NCBI GenBank assembly: GCA_947652115.1
Contig: OX393564.1
Coordinates: forward strand, 3,780,098-3,844,097
Length of the DNA stretch: 64,000 nucleotides
Direction of reading: 5' to 3'
From: Blastomussa wellsi
Taxonomy: Eukaryota; Cnidaria; Anthozoa; Scleractinia; Plerogyridae
Part shown: piece by piece, positions 37,768 through 50,365 of the stretch
Layout of the letters: each line of letters opens with the position of its first letter
Numbering within the stretch: position 1 is the first letter of the stretch
Translations under genes and position numbers: made by a program
Notes under the pieces: model-generated
The model's input: only the letters and a program-made list of their open reading frames with translations
The model's database searches: none
Told to the model about the DNA's origin: nothing

Positions 37768-38210
37768 CTTCAGTGTTTTTGAGCAGTATAAGAAAAAAAA
37801 GACGAAGGTGGTTTAAAAAATGGTACCAAAAAGTAACTGGCCCAGTGTTTAATGTGTGCATTAACTGCGGCAAATACTATGAAACAAACGTACTAAATGG
37901 ACGTATCTTTATTAAGAATAGCAACTCCAGGAGGGTGGGGTAGTTCCACAAACATACGGGGATCTATCCGAAAGGGGTGCATTATTTAGGCAGGAGGGAC
38001 ATATAAAAGGGTAAGGATAAAAAAGTAGCAATAACTTTCAAGTGTATCAAACAAGCCCACGGTTGATTCAAGTATTTTGTCGGGTTATTAAGAAGAAAGA
38101 GTTATAAAAGGGGTGCAGTATTTGACTAGAGGTAAATTGCTAGTTCTTAGAGTGTCTTGTGCCTTGAAAGTGAACTTGGGTATTGTAATCAAAATTATCA
38201 GTTGATCTCG

Positions 38211-41200
38211 CTAATAATGCGAACCTTGTCCTTTCGTCATAATGTTGCTGATCCATTCTAAGTACGAAGAGACCCGTGTAAAGACAGAGTAGTAATCAGT
38301 AAGGCAGTCAGGATGACCCCAGCTTCTCACACCGCGGATGACCCATTTGTTGTTTTCTTTGCACACAAATGGTCCACCGCTGTCTTCCTGTGGTGGGTAA
38401 GAAATTTAGGATTTAAGAAATGACAGGACTATAATAGACCCTTTTCGTTTTCTTGGTGTTGGATTGGAACTAGCTTGCATTGGCGGCTAAATGACATAAA
38501 GCTCTTTTTTAATGATATTCACCCGCATTAGCCTCCATTTCACGCTAGTTTCAGTACAATACCGAGAGTACGTGAATGGTCTATTCTCAGACTGCTACCT
38601 TATGCATAAAGCTTTACGAACATGACCCGCCCTATCCGGGCAAGGGTTGATTTATAAATCTGGGTTCAGGCCGCTTTTCACTTACATGAAGTTAGTCAGT
38701 TATAAAACCAAATTGATTGCAAGGCTGGTGCTACGGCAAAATGGCAACATTTGTACATAAAGGCTTGTTTTCTCAGATATCCTGCGATATACATTACGTA
38801 AACGATAATTCAGCCGATGAAGTCTCGCAAAGGGCCACATAACGACAATTAATTACTAGCTGTTGAAAATGTGTTGAATAATAAAAAAATTATCCCGCTC
38901 AATCTTGTGGAACATCGTCTGATTTTAGCCAACTCGACATACAGCCTCGTCGGCTTGGTTTCGGGCGATATTCCGCGCGCATGATTTCGCAGGATAAATT
39001 GTTAAATCATGATTTTGTAACATTCCCCGAGCCTGTGCTCCGCCTGCTTTTAATTCAGATACCGGTTCCAAACTTTCTTCGCCACTTCTTTGCAAGCGTA
39101 TATATCTCATTTCAGCTTCACGCTAGACAGACAAAGGAAAAAGAGGGACTACTCTTGCATATAAAGAAGGCCATCTACCCCGCATAAAAGTCATAAAATC
39201 GTACAAATTAACTGACTAATCTCCACTTTTGCTGTTTACTGACTGAGACCATTTTTCTAACAGTTTACTGACTATATGGCTTATTTTTAGCTGTTTCCTA
39301 ACTAGAGCTATATCCAGTTTTACGCCTGCATCCCGGTGACGCCTATTTTGGTGTGAAATTTGAGGTCTTAATTTCTCCAGACTGTTCTATAGACTTTTTA
39401 CTGTGCATAATATAGACCTGACAACTACTGCTTCCTTTTCCTCCAGCGCAGAACATGCTCTTGCTGTCCACTTTGTGGTTACTGAAATTGGAATTCTTCT
39501 TGGCACATGTATCGTGGTCCACCACTCGCATCTTGTCCTGCTGCAGTACATCTGCAAAAGATCCGTTGGGATTGAGGCGCCCCCATCCTGAAAGAAAAAC
39601 ACAACAGTTGTATTGTACTAAAGATTGTCAGAGGGGTTCTTTACCTTGAACATTGTAAAGTAAAGGATAAAGTCTGCATACGATCCAAAAGTGGCCCATC
39701 AGGTCGGAACTTATCCCGGTTTCTGTATCATGAAGCGACAGAGAGTATTTCTACTTCCCTCTGGATGGGATGCTAGTAGATCGCAGGGTTACCCCCCAGC
39801 AGTAAATTCCCCAGTACCCATTTATAAACCTGGGTGAAGAGAGGTACAGTGAGGGTAAAGTGTCTTGTCCAAGAACACAACGCAGTGCCCCGGCTAGAGG
39901 CTCGAACCCGGACCGTCCGATCCGGAGTACAGCGCACTAACCATGAGGCCACTGCGCCTCCCACTAACCTTGAACGTTGTATTATATACTGAAAACAAAG
40001 TTACATTTTCGTTAGCAGAACCACACAATCAAGAAACTCTGAGGACGCGTATGAGCAAATTACTTCCCAGGATTTTTCCAACCCGAGGTTTGGCGCAGAT
40101 TTTTGATGGCTATCTCCACCGGCACAAAACAATTGCACCATGTTTTTAATTTAGCTGTGCACTATATATCGAGTTACTGCATGGTGCACTATAGCGTGGC
40201 AATTTGGGAGGTCACAATTAATTAATCTCATATGAGAAGGTTTAATCGACCGGGACAGAAGACAATGTTTTTTATACGTTTGTTATGCACAATTTTGAAG
40301 CCCTTCAGGAAAATAATTATCTTTTTTTTTTTCAACCTATACAAAATTACCTGGAATTTTTTTATATTTAGTGGTTTCCACTGTACATTCTTTTGTATTT
40401 TCTGCGTTAATGAAAGGTCTGCACTCTGTTGCAAACGTATATATTATATTTTACGTAATTACGATTTCTTTATATCTATATTATCTTGTCTTACCTGTAA
40501 TATAACACTCGGTTCCCGGTTTTACTTCAGTTCCGTTTCTCGGTAAGCAGACCGAATTGACTTTATCACTCACTTTAACTGGTTTTGCCAGCTTCAGGAG
40601 AGCGATGTCATTTTGAAAGTGCCATCCTCGAAAGAACCAGTGATAGAAGACCTTCTTGACTTTGAGAGATTCTTGGTAGAAAGAGACCTTGGAGCCACTG
40701 AGATGGCGAAGACCTGTGAATTGCAGTGATGTGACAGCTTATAATAATAATTATAAAATTCACTAATAATTCAAAAGGAATAGATCCAATGAAAAGATAC
40801 TATTCAGGTCACATGAATGCTCTGTAAACCTCAATAGTTTGATTGCTCGATTTAGCATAAAGAACGTCTTGGGTGCATTTGTGTGTTTTGAAGATGTTTA
40901 AAACAATACAGGTTGATCCCCTGTCAGACATCCAGGAATACTAAAAATCGAGATTTAAAATGAAAAGCAGAAGCATTGGAATTAAAAGGACATAAAACAA
41001 AGGTATATATGCATTTATTAGTCTGTATTAACATGGCTTTTCAGACCAACTATAAAAACATAATAATTTTCAATCTCCTATAAAATACTGTGAATAGCCT
41101 TGCGAGCATGCGAACGAATACAGCATAGAATAGAGCACGCCAGTTGACAACAACAACAAAAAAACGTTCCACTAGCAATTAGCACATTGGAAATAAACTA

Positions 41201-42370
41201 CCTTCACTAAAAACCAAGCATGTGAGAAGTGGTAAAAATATGATAGCAGGGTCAAACCAGCCAGCACCCACTAATGCATCCACTAGGATTTTGCGAGCAT
41301 TTCGAGGGGAAGTCCAATTTTGCTGGTAGTGCAAAATTGAGGAACCCTTCATGACCCATAAAATGTAATTCCGAGGTGTGTTTTCTTCCAAAGAAACAAA
41401 GATTGTTCCAAAGAAAGCCCGGGACGGAGAGTGGAAGGAGCAAGAGTGAAGAAAGTAACGTAAGTATCTACCCATTAACTATAACTCTTAGGTATTTGTT
41501 AAGTATTTTTCATACCTACTACAACGGTATATAAACTTGATCCCTCGTCAAAGTCGGTGCAATGGGCAGCGGTTAGTACCCATTCAGGAGCAATGAGCGC
41601 GCCACCACAGATATGTCCGTACTCCTTGTAACGGATAGAAACGTGCCACGGCCAGGAGTGGGGTGGGGCATCGTTACCATTCACCACGCGGGACTGCGCG
41701 GGACGTTTACCGCACCCTAAGAAATGCGTATTTGGTAACTCAGATGAGTAACTCCAACAAAACAAATGTAGAGGGAGTAGCAAGTGGACAAGAAAAAGAA
41801 CTTTAAATTGTTCCAGTGATTACCAGCTTTTTCATCATTTAACACTGAGGACTTAACTAATATATGTGGTGGGAAATGTTCGGGGTTCTTTGGAATATTA
41901 AGTTTTTTAAGATCCATATAAAGCTTCGCCAGCAATATCAACTAAAAAAATATAAATAAACCTCAAAAAATTAATCTGCTACTGCCCAGCCGAAAACTAT
42001 TGTTGCGACAACTCCCCAGCCATCCGCAAGATTTAACCCTCGCAAATATCTTGGGCCAGACATCTTATACTCCTGTCTTATACGATATTCTTCAGTTGGA
42101 TAAAAAAAAAAAAAACGGCAAAACAATCTAGGACTTCGTTGACCGCTTAAAAATCTTCATATTGACAACCAATAAAAAGAAAATTTCAGTTGACCCACTG
42201 CGCCAGCTAGCAATAATTACCAGTTCGATATAATTAATTAATAATAACACTGAAAATGGAAGATCTTGGAAGTTTTCTGAACAAAATGAATGTAATATCG
42301 TCAGGACAGGCTTACCGTCACCATAATTGGGCAAAATAAGTAGGAAAAGCGCTATTTTACAAACCAGCAT
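38211..42370 (-). CDS. Protease A: secreted chymotrypsin-like serine protease with Glu at oxyanion position 193
   Basis: Minus-strand exons: 42370-42316 (signal peptide [19 protein letters not shown]), 41716-41516, 40713-40495, 39587-39418 and 38387-38211 (TAG). The CDS is 822 nt, 273 aa, open throughout. Seen: activation site [27 protein letters not shown] (His57), QNDIALLKL (Asp102), GWGR and a SER motif that reads SCQEDSGGP. In active S1 proteases the residue before Asp-Ser is Gly (position 193), whose amide forms the oxyanion hole; here it is Glu. The neighbouring duplicate B has the normal GDSGG. Activity may be altered or lost, or the enzyme may have unusual inhibitor behaviour. It has one Cys before the activation site, as in chymotrypsin-type zymogens. 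An ShK exon just downstream (37663) may be an alternative end. Confidence 0.88.
39766..39962 (-). mobile_element. tRNA-derived SINE
   Basis: On the minus strand from 39962: GGCGCAGTGGCCTCATGG gives box A, GGTTCGAGCCT box B, followed by a body with gttcttggacaagacacttt and atttataaatgggtactgggg. This is a full-length head and body of a SINE common in cnidarian DNA. It lies in the intron between protease A exons 3 and 4. An open frame at 39773-39964 is a by-product. Confidence 0.8.
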
Positions 42371-42399
42371 CTTGTTGACCACAGAGCAAGGCGTACGAT

Positions 42400-43125
42400 C
42401 ATACGAAATAAGCACTTGTATGGCTGCTGTAAACTGTACCTATGATCCTCTGCGTTGTTATGTTAAATTACAGAGACATATCAAGACTATGTTGTCAGGA
42501 TAAACACTATAAATCTTGAATTTCAACTGAAAGCCGCGCTGGATATCTATTCAACCTGCACTTCAAAACGGTTACTTCCTTCATGCAAACTTTATATTCC
42601 AGTAATAAATTAAATAAGTTTAACACGTCAAGTTTAGTTATAATTTCTCTAAATAACGCTGCTTAACAGACCGAGATGATTTTTTTTATATTTCAAAATA
42701 CTAGCCAACATCTTTTAAGTGCTCCTTTTCGCTGTTTTCAGAGGAACAAAATCAGCGACAAAGACTACTTTTCGAACCTATGAGAGATCTTCATGCGCAC
42801 TGAACAAAAGCAAACAAGATTGGCGAGCGTTTTTGTTTTGTATTTCGTGAAAGCAAATATGGACCTAAGCGAAGCATTACACCTGGACATGTGTCAAAGG
42901 AACTCTTTTTTCGAGTCAATCCGTGACTATTCTGTTTAGTTTGAAGCAAAATGGAAAATAACAAATATTGAATGAGCGAGGGGAACCCAACACTTCTTGA
43001 AACATCCCTGGGCGATTTGCTCTTTTTCTTGAAGCAAACAGGAGGGGTCAAAAAGTTATGCTCCTAGCCAACAAATGTCCAACAAATGCTCAAATTATGA
43101 TCATTTTTTTTTAATTATGCTCTTT
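42400..43125. other. Upstream region of protease A, no further gene
   Basis: No convincing TATA box; a weak candidate (GATTTATAG on the minus strand) lies near 42515. No domain-bearing frame seen. Confidence 0.4.
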
Positions 43126-43127
43126 CA

Positions 43128-43320
43128 GAGACGGATCCAGGAGGTTTTGACCGGGCAGTCCAAACTGTTACTCAAATAATGAGTGATAATAAGCGATCCT
43201 ATTGATGCCAGAATTGTAGCATCAAAAAAGTAGTAAAAACAAAAATATCGGTTAGGGAAAGAGGGGGGTGGGGGGGAGGGGTCTGCAGCCATCGACCCTC
43301 CCCCTGAATCCGTCACTGTC
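43128..43320. mobile_element. Non-autonomous element with GACGGATYCAGG inverted ends
   Basis: Begins agagacggatccagg (43128) and ends cctgaatccgtcactgtc (43320), inverted with respect to each other. Contains a G-rich run at 43262-43280. Same family as 3116 and 16912. Confidence 0.55.
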
Positions 43321-43529
43321 TTTTGTTTTGAAATGCTTTGAAATGTTTTTTTTTATTTTGAAGAAATACTTACAAAATAAGGCATCACGTGTGCTTAACG
43401 TTAATCTCGTTACGATGACGTGCTCACACCATTTTCTTTTGTCTTTATCTATGTAGCTATGCACACTAACCGCTGTCATTAAGTCGCAACTACAAGAATG
43501 AAGAGTTGGCGTTGACCTATACCGTTTTA

Positions 43530-43810
43530 ACCAGGGTTAAAGGTGGTAAAGGCCGCCTTGGCCAAACCTTTACCCTACGATCAAAGGTGGCAAAGGCCGT
43601 CTTTGACTAAAGTCAGATAGTACGCTTTTGACCTTTATCAAAAGTATGTCAAAGCTAAGTGAAATGTGTCTTTGATTTTGGCAAAGGTGACTTTGATGCG
43701 CGTCAAACTCGGGAAAAGGTGATGTCAAAAGACATTTTTACCGTCTGTGTCAAAGATGGTCATTTGTCGCGCTTTTGACTCAAATCAAAAGTTGGACAAA
43801 GCCAAATTTT
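43530..43810. repeat. Degenerate CAAAGG/TCAAAAG-rich tract
   Basis: About 280 bp crowded with caaagg, gtcaaag, ctttga and tcaaaag words in both orientations (more than fifteen). It may be an old degenerate repeat. The words also match the TCF/LEF core CTTTGA, and the tract lies 0.5 kb upstream of the MIIP start codon. Confidence 0.4.
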
Positions 43811-44293
43811 CGTGCCGTGATGCATGTCATGGAGAGCTTGGAGAATTGGATCTAAAGGTCTTTTGGAATTGAAAGCCTGGTTATTAAAGAATCTCACCCA
43901 CCATTATCTATCGCGAGTCAAACCGCCATTTTTGGGGCCCCCGAAAAAGCGAGTTTTAGCGACCGACATATTTGATCTGTTTCCAGCGACGTTGAATGCT
44001 TCAAGCAGGTGACATCTTTACGAAAATGTAGTCCTCGCTAATTTTTCTTTCTTTGGGGTTCATTATTTTTTGTACAATCACTTTTTGTGATAACAATAAC
44101 AATACTAGAGGCGCGTGATGCAAAGTGGGTGGGTCAGGCTCACAAATTAAGGGAAAAAACGCTTTCTCCGAGTTTTAGAAAGAAACATTTGAAGTGAAGC
44201 GATCACCAGGAACAGATGAACATGAAAAAGGTGGAGATAGTCTGGGGCGAGATAGAGCCGTGTAGTCACGTGATTATTTGACCGTTTTGAAAA

Positions 44294-47200
44294 ATGGCGG
44301 CCACCAGTGTCAACATTTACTCTCCACTTTCAAGGCTTAGAGAAGATAATCAGTCGTTATTAGAACAACTAAAGCAAGGCCAGGATAACATTTGGGACGT
44401 TTTGAAAGGGACACAGTCGACGAGAGGCTCATTTCCTGCAAGAACGTACGGAGAAACGACCTTTACTTATCGAGGGGTCGACAGAACGCCGAATAGAGTG
44501 AACCGGAAAGTTAACCAAGCTCCAATGGACAGAAAACAAACTAGTACTCCAAAAAGCTTTGGGCAAGCGTTGATCGCGGATGGAAATGAGAGAAGAAATA
44601 GGACGCCTGTTGGGACGAATTCAATTCTATCCACTCCAGGAAATCGGAAAAAGGTGCTTTAATATAAATTTATTTATTTTTGTAAAAGCTACAGTCGCTT
44701 CTTATTTTACAGGGTTTTCTGTGGAAAAAACGTTTTCAGTTTTCCCCTGGTTGGATAGTGAAGCTGATAGTTAAAGCGGACAAAAGCACTGCCAATTAAT
44801 TATCTTTTGTACATGTAACGTATACATGTATTGTAATTAAGGTTAGGTTGAAATCTGTTGATTGCTTGCAAGTGAAAATCTACATAAGGGGGTAACCGTT
44901 GGCCTTACATAGATTTTCTTTTTACATTTTGGCATTTCCGGGCTATCATATTTCCGAGAGTTTGTGTACCAGACCAGTGTTCTAAGGGCACCCAGGAGCC
45001 TCAGGCGACCAACTTTTGCCTTTGGGCGACCAGATAAACTTTCTTTTTTCATACAAGCTTTAGTGCTGGGTGCCCTGGATTCTCAGGGTTTTGGAACCTT
45101 CAGGCTCCTTGCAATTTTTCTTAGAGCACAGCCTCGGTGTACTAAATTCGTTACGATAAATCGATCTATTGACGAGGTGAAGTTTTGTTTTAATGAAAAG
45201 CACTGAAAACTGAAATTTTGTGTGACGTTGGCATCCAGTGGGACGACATTTTGTGTGCATGACTACATCACCGTATTGATCAGAAAAAACAGTAATGAGT
45301 CGTTAATGGGTCTTGCCAAGTGAATCTCTTTGGCACTGTATTGCTTTTGCTCCCAAAATCTTTTTTTTATTGAATACTGTAATATGCAGGGACTGTGCAC
45401 ATGGGAAAAAAAGATTTAAAAGCTCTTGCATTCAATGTCTTTGGTTTGCTAGTTCACGAGTTTTACATTTTGGAACAGTTGTGTCAGTTAGGTTAAAGAT
45501 TAATTTTATTTGAAAGCCTAAATGCTTCTTTTTCAGACACCAAAGAAATCTCTACGTGTAAGCTTTGAACTTTCTCCACACCATGAACGTAGTGTGATCG
45601 GTGATGACAACAGGAGATCTCTTCTGGGATATGATTGGATTGCTGGCCTGCTTGACAACACATCCCACCTATCAGAAAGACCAGATGATTTTTTTGACGA
45701 TCTGAAGGAATTCAGAAGGGTAAATAAAGAAGAGTGCTTTGGAACTACCCTCACTGAGTGAGTTGGTCTGATTGTCATTGGATATTATATAATTATGATA
45801 TTGTAGCTTTTGCGTGAGTGCAGCCTTTACGTTACCTTATCATGCCTAACAGGCACCTGGTAGCCCGAGGTGCCTGGTAGCCTGAAGTTATGAGATCGGG
45901 TAACTAAATTTTGTTCAGGTAGCCCAGAACTGAGATGGGTGTCTAAACATGGAGTTTTCATGCTCAGCTATTAATTTGTCAAATGACTAAAAGGCTGGGC
46001 TAAAAAAAGTTGGCTTAGGCTGCTATGTGTAACTTCTGAAGATAGGAGCATGAAGGCCTCTATAAACATTTTCTTAGGCAACTCTTGCATGTTCATAGTG
46101 ATAACAATAAATGCTGTTCAAATTCCTTCAAGTGTTATCAACAGAAGGGCACTGAAACTTTGTGCTTATTTTACATGTAAGACTGGATTGTGAATGACGC
46201 TGTGGCCTAATGGTTGGCTTGCTCGATGCTGGATTGAACAGTCTGGGCTTAAGCTCTGTTTGGGGTCATAAATTTGTGTCATGTTCTTGGGCAAGAAGTA
46301 TACCGGCAAATTGTTGAGGCATCATTGCAGAATACTAGGGAGTAGCCTGGAAGGACTAGCACAAGTCGGTTTTGATTAATTAAATAAATGTACAACTATG
46401 AATACTGTAATTGTATGATTGGAACACTATGGAAGGGATTTATTCCACCTGAATGATTCTTCATGCTTTGTGGTGTCCAAAAGGCGAGCTTAAAATTTCA
46501 CTGTACATTTTTTACATCATTCAGCACACCTTTTGTTCATGCCTCTTGATGTACCAATAAATTAGGCGCAATAGTGAAAATATAATTATATGCAACTACA
46601 GGTACAGGTGTACATGTATGTTATTGGTTTTGTTGCACAAAAATAAGTCATTCATGTTGTAATAATTATTTTGCTTACTACATCCATGGACTTGAAATGA
46701 TCATGCGATTCAGCAAAAATACAACATACTGTATCTGTTTTGTAATATGCGTTGAATCATGTAGGAGGCCATATGCTCCACTAAAGTTGACTCCTTCCAG
46801 AAGCAATCAAAGCAGGACAGAGGATGTTGTTTCTTGTAAGTTTCTCTTTGCTTTAATATGTAAATCTTGCTTGAAAGTGTGAATAGCAACAGTTACAAGT
46901 GCCTGTGTTGTAGAACTGTTTAAAGAACAATCTTCAATTTGTGCTTTGCATTTATGTGTGGGTTAAATTTTTTCAAACCAGTTTAATTTTTATTTACATG
47001 TAACTTTGTTTCAGATTATGATAATCAACATTAGACAATGCAAAGAAAAGTATCAAACTGGTCTGAACCTGTTTCTTATCGGTGTGCAGAAGATAAGTGG
47101 TTTAAACTCAAGTTGTGAGAGAAGAGAAATTTTTCAAAGCAGCTTGTGCCACTGATTAACACAGCTGGTCTATCTTACACTGTATAGCGTACATGTACCA

Positions 47201-49343
47201 CTATCTACTCAGTTCATCACACTTTGTCTTATCTGCTGCAAAACGGCCTACTGGTTGACATATTTTTATTAAAAAGTGTAAAAACTATGTGCGTTCCGTT
47301 TGGGTGATCCATATCAGGATCAGTGATCCGAGATCACTCAGATCAAAGGAACCGGCGAATCCTTTCTCCGAGTGGATTCGCTGGCACCTTTGATGCACCA
47401 TGATCCGGGAGATCGTGGATCACTGATCGTGATCTAGATCATCCCAAAGGAACACACCCTTTGTTTTCTTCTTTCAGGTGACAATGCCTACACTTTGAAT
47501 GAAAGACTCTTTGCTGTACCTATCCATGGCCCAGACACAGCCTGCTCAGTTTGTCATACAAAGAGAGAGTCAGAGTATGAAACAGAAGGCAGTTATGTTC
47601 GGTAAGCTTAGAATTAATGTGCTTCAGCACTCTCACAACACAAGTTGTGTGAAAGTTAAAAAAAATGTGAAAGCAAACTTAAATTCATGACTCAAATTGA
47701 CTTACACTGTACAAGTGTCTCATTTGCCTCAGAAAAAACTTCAATCCCAAGTGGAACCACAAACCATTAGGCAAAGTAATTAATATTAAGTGAATACTTT
47801 ATGGCAATTCGCTAGTTTTACATTGTGCACCCTTGCTGTGCATAATTCCATGCGTGATCAGTGCGCTTGCACGCTTGCATTGAAGCACGACAGATTTTTC
47901 TTTGTCTGAAGCTCACCAGAGAAGTCAATCGTCATTTTCTCATAAACAAGAATGGCAACCTATCAATTTTTTCTCTTTGTTTGATTTGAGCAATAACTTA
48001 ATATACACGTAGACCAATTCCCAGTGTTGAAAAATAAACAACAATCGAAAACATGTTTTTGTAAGCCAATTGTGAGTAAAATCATCAGGATAGCACTGTG
48101 GCGCCACTACTGTAAATGAAAAAGAAAATAATGTAGACACACGCAAAAAATGAAGAATAAACATGGAGGGAAAAAATGAGAAAGAAAACACCTCATTTAT
48201 ATGAGATTCCCCAAAGTGTCTTAGAAACATAAACTTCTCATTTTGGTTGTTTCCAAGTGAATATTTATTCTTGCCAGTTGCTTGATTATGCAATGTCAGT
48301 TACATGTACTCTGGTCATAGCAATCAGCTGGTACCTACTCTGCTGCACCCACTTCAAAGCATTTTGAAACCCCTTTGTCTCCTTACTTCAGAGGCAACAC
48401 AAACCATTTGAAATTGCCGCGGTGTATAAGCCTCAGTTGTTTTATTTGTATTTTCATCACAGAACAATGTACATGTAATAGTATTATGTAAGCCCTGCAT
48501 ATCATGGCAATATCTTTTCTTTTACATTCTCATTTTCAAAAATACAGTACTGTGTTACAGTAGACCGGTATTAAATTTGAGATTTTGTTTCTCTTCCATT
48601 CAGAGTGAGTGTCCCAAGGTCATCCCTTCTCTCACCATACAGATTCAAGCCTCATAGACGAGCTAGTTTTGACCCTACTGATTCAGTGGGTTTGTCGTCG
48701 CACTGTCTGGCTGGCTGGGAGAGTTCTAAACCCACAGTCATTCCAATGCCCTCCTCCTTAGATCTACGAACATCACTTCACAAGTCCCGCACAACTCTGG
48801 TTAGTACTGTGTTAGGGGTTGGAGTGGCCGGGGGAGTGGTGGTGAGGGTTCCTGGTATTGCCACCTTGGGTCTCCCACCTTCTTGGAGGTTTGACTGTCC
48901 ATTCAAAGTGATAAGGTTTTAAGAAGCATTTTAAAATGCATTTTTGATTACGAAACAATGCTTTGTATGGAACCTTTTTGAAAATTGGGAACCATGGCCA
49001 GTTGTTATGTAGATGTAAATGTGCAATAAATAAGATAGCAAAGTGTGATGGAAATTGTAGGAATAATTAATTTTGATCTTAATTTAGCCTGTTGTCCACA
49101 GTCAGCATTGCAGTGCTAGCCGGTACAGCCTAAACGTAGTTAAATTTTTGTGCATGTGGTTTATTTTCCATTTTAATCTGATAGGATGCATCTCGTGCTG
49201 GGCGTTTTCCCTCTTCTGCAGCTGAAACCACTGAGGACTTATTGAACAGAAGTCACTCACTGAGATATGGACTTCAAGTGTTGGAAAGAGAGCGCAGAGA
49301 GACCTCGCATCCTGCCCATACCACACCCTACCCCATTCTCTGA
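44294..49343 (+). CDS. MIIP: Migration and invasion-inhibitory protein (MIIP) orthologue
   Basis: Six exons: 44294-44653, 45537-45757, 46765-46835, 47478-47601, 48604-48799 and 49185-49343. The phases 0,2,1,2,0 are all consistent and the CDS totals 1131 nt, 376 aa, close to the length of vertebrate MIIP (388 aa, from memory). Start context aaaaATGGCGG. Characteristic stretches are LGYDWIAGLLD and FFDDLKEFRRVNKEEC (exon 2), a CSVCH pair (exon 4), and SLLSPYRFKPHRRASFDPTD with LSSHCLAGWESS and SSLDLRTSL (exon 5). The N-terminus has a short coiled segment (REDNQSLLEQLKQ). No signal peptide or membrane segment. In vertebrates MIIP is a cytoplasmic/nuclear regulator of cell migration and mitosis; its role in cnidarians is unknown. 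Polyadenylation AATAAA near 49685. Identification is by recall of family motifs. Confidence 0.82.
46195..46335 (+). mobile_element. Old, diverged tRNA-derived SINE copy
   Basis: gctgtggcctaatggttggc matches box A of the SINE at 39766. The weak box B (gggcttaagctctg) is eroded, but gttcttgggcaagaa in the body is retained. It is in a MIIP intron, same strand as the gene, and much more decayed than the 39766 copy. Confidence 0.6.
47288..47460. mobile_element. MITE with GATCA-rich palindromic arms, copy 1
   Basis: gtgcgttccgtttgggtgatc at the left is inverted as gatcatcccaaaggaacacac at the right, with ggatcagtgatcc / ggatcactgatc inner arms. Lies just upstream of MIIP exon 4. A second copy is at 49383. 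Confidence 0.7.
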
Positions 49344-49382
49344 TGAAGAAAATTGCATCAAGCATCTTTCTCCTCTTTCAAA

Positions 49383-49562
49383 GGATTCATTCGTTTGGGT
49401 TGGTCCAGATCATGATCAGTGATTTGAGATTGCTTCGATAATGGTGTATCAAAGGAACCAGTGAATCCTTGCCCAGAGTGGATTTCCTTGTTCCTTTTTC
49501 ATTATGATCCATGTGATCTTGGATTCTAACCTGGGTTATCTCAAAGGAAAGCATCTCAAGAT
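49383..49562. mobile_element. MITE with GATCA-rich palindromic arms, copy 2
   Basis: cgtttgggttggtccagatcatgatcagtga and the right end gggttatctcaaagga match copy 1 in order, with more divergence. The shared core is caaaggaacc-g-gaatcc...gagtggatt. Lies in the MIIP 3' UTR or directly after the stop at 49343. Confidence 0.65.
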
Positions 49563-50194
49563 ATCCCTTGAACTGCAGTCTGCACAAATCATTAATCCTA
49601 TTCATTTATAGTTAATTTGCCTTGTAACTGGTTTGTTGAGGAGAGCTCATGGATGTATTTTTAATACAAAAATAAGTGATCGAAAAATAAAATTTTATAA
49701 TATAACATTTTGACATCTAAGGACTCTATCCATAAAGCAAAACTATTTTGTTTATAATAGTTAGTCATTTCTTTTCAAAGTTGTTTTTATTTCTGCATTA
49801 CTGTTGTCACTTTACATATAATTTGCCATCTTTATTATTGTGTATAATTGTACATCTATTTATAGTGCAAGAACTGACTGACACGCTATACTTGACAATG
49901 ACATCCTGAAGATGTAGAAACATATTTTTCTATAGCTTATTTTTGTATTAAAATCGATTTGTTGTACCTAAATGAAAGAATTTTTGTCAATGCTTGCTTG
50001 AATAATATGTTGATCATAAGTCAGGGAACCAATTTTAAAATCTGTACAGCATGTTTCAAACAAATGGGGTAACGTTTATCTTGTAAATTTTATTGTGAGA
50101 CTGATGAAATTAAGTTTAACTTAATAAAATCTTAACCTTAATTTTAGTTTCCTGGTATTTTCCCTTTTGTTCGTGTGATTTTGTGCGTGTTTTG

Positions 50195-50365
50195 CTTGTG
50201 ATTATCGATTGGATTTCCGATCATCGATTGGTCAGGCCGGGATAAATACCAGTCCTGTCCATTGTCATCGAATTCACTAGTTTGTTTCTCGTTGTGCGAG
50301 TAGCCTGGGCTCCAGAACTTCTCGTACTCAATGTTCGTGTGCAGAACTTCAATACAAAACCTGAG
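50195..50365 (+). promoter_or_regulatory. Candidate promoter and first exon (CCAAT-type boxes, ATAAATA)
   Basis: Two cgattgg motifs (inverted CCAAT, 50208 and 50226) precede gggATAAATAcc (50239). A transcribed-looking stretch then ends at a donor-like cctgaGTAAGC (50363). If real, the nearest plus-strand gene is the zinc-finger frame at 52107. It may equally be repeat sequence. Confidence 0.3.
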
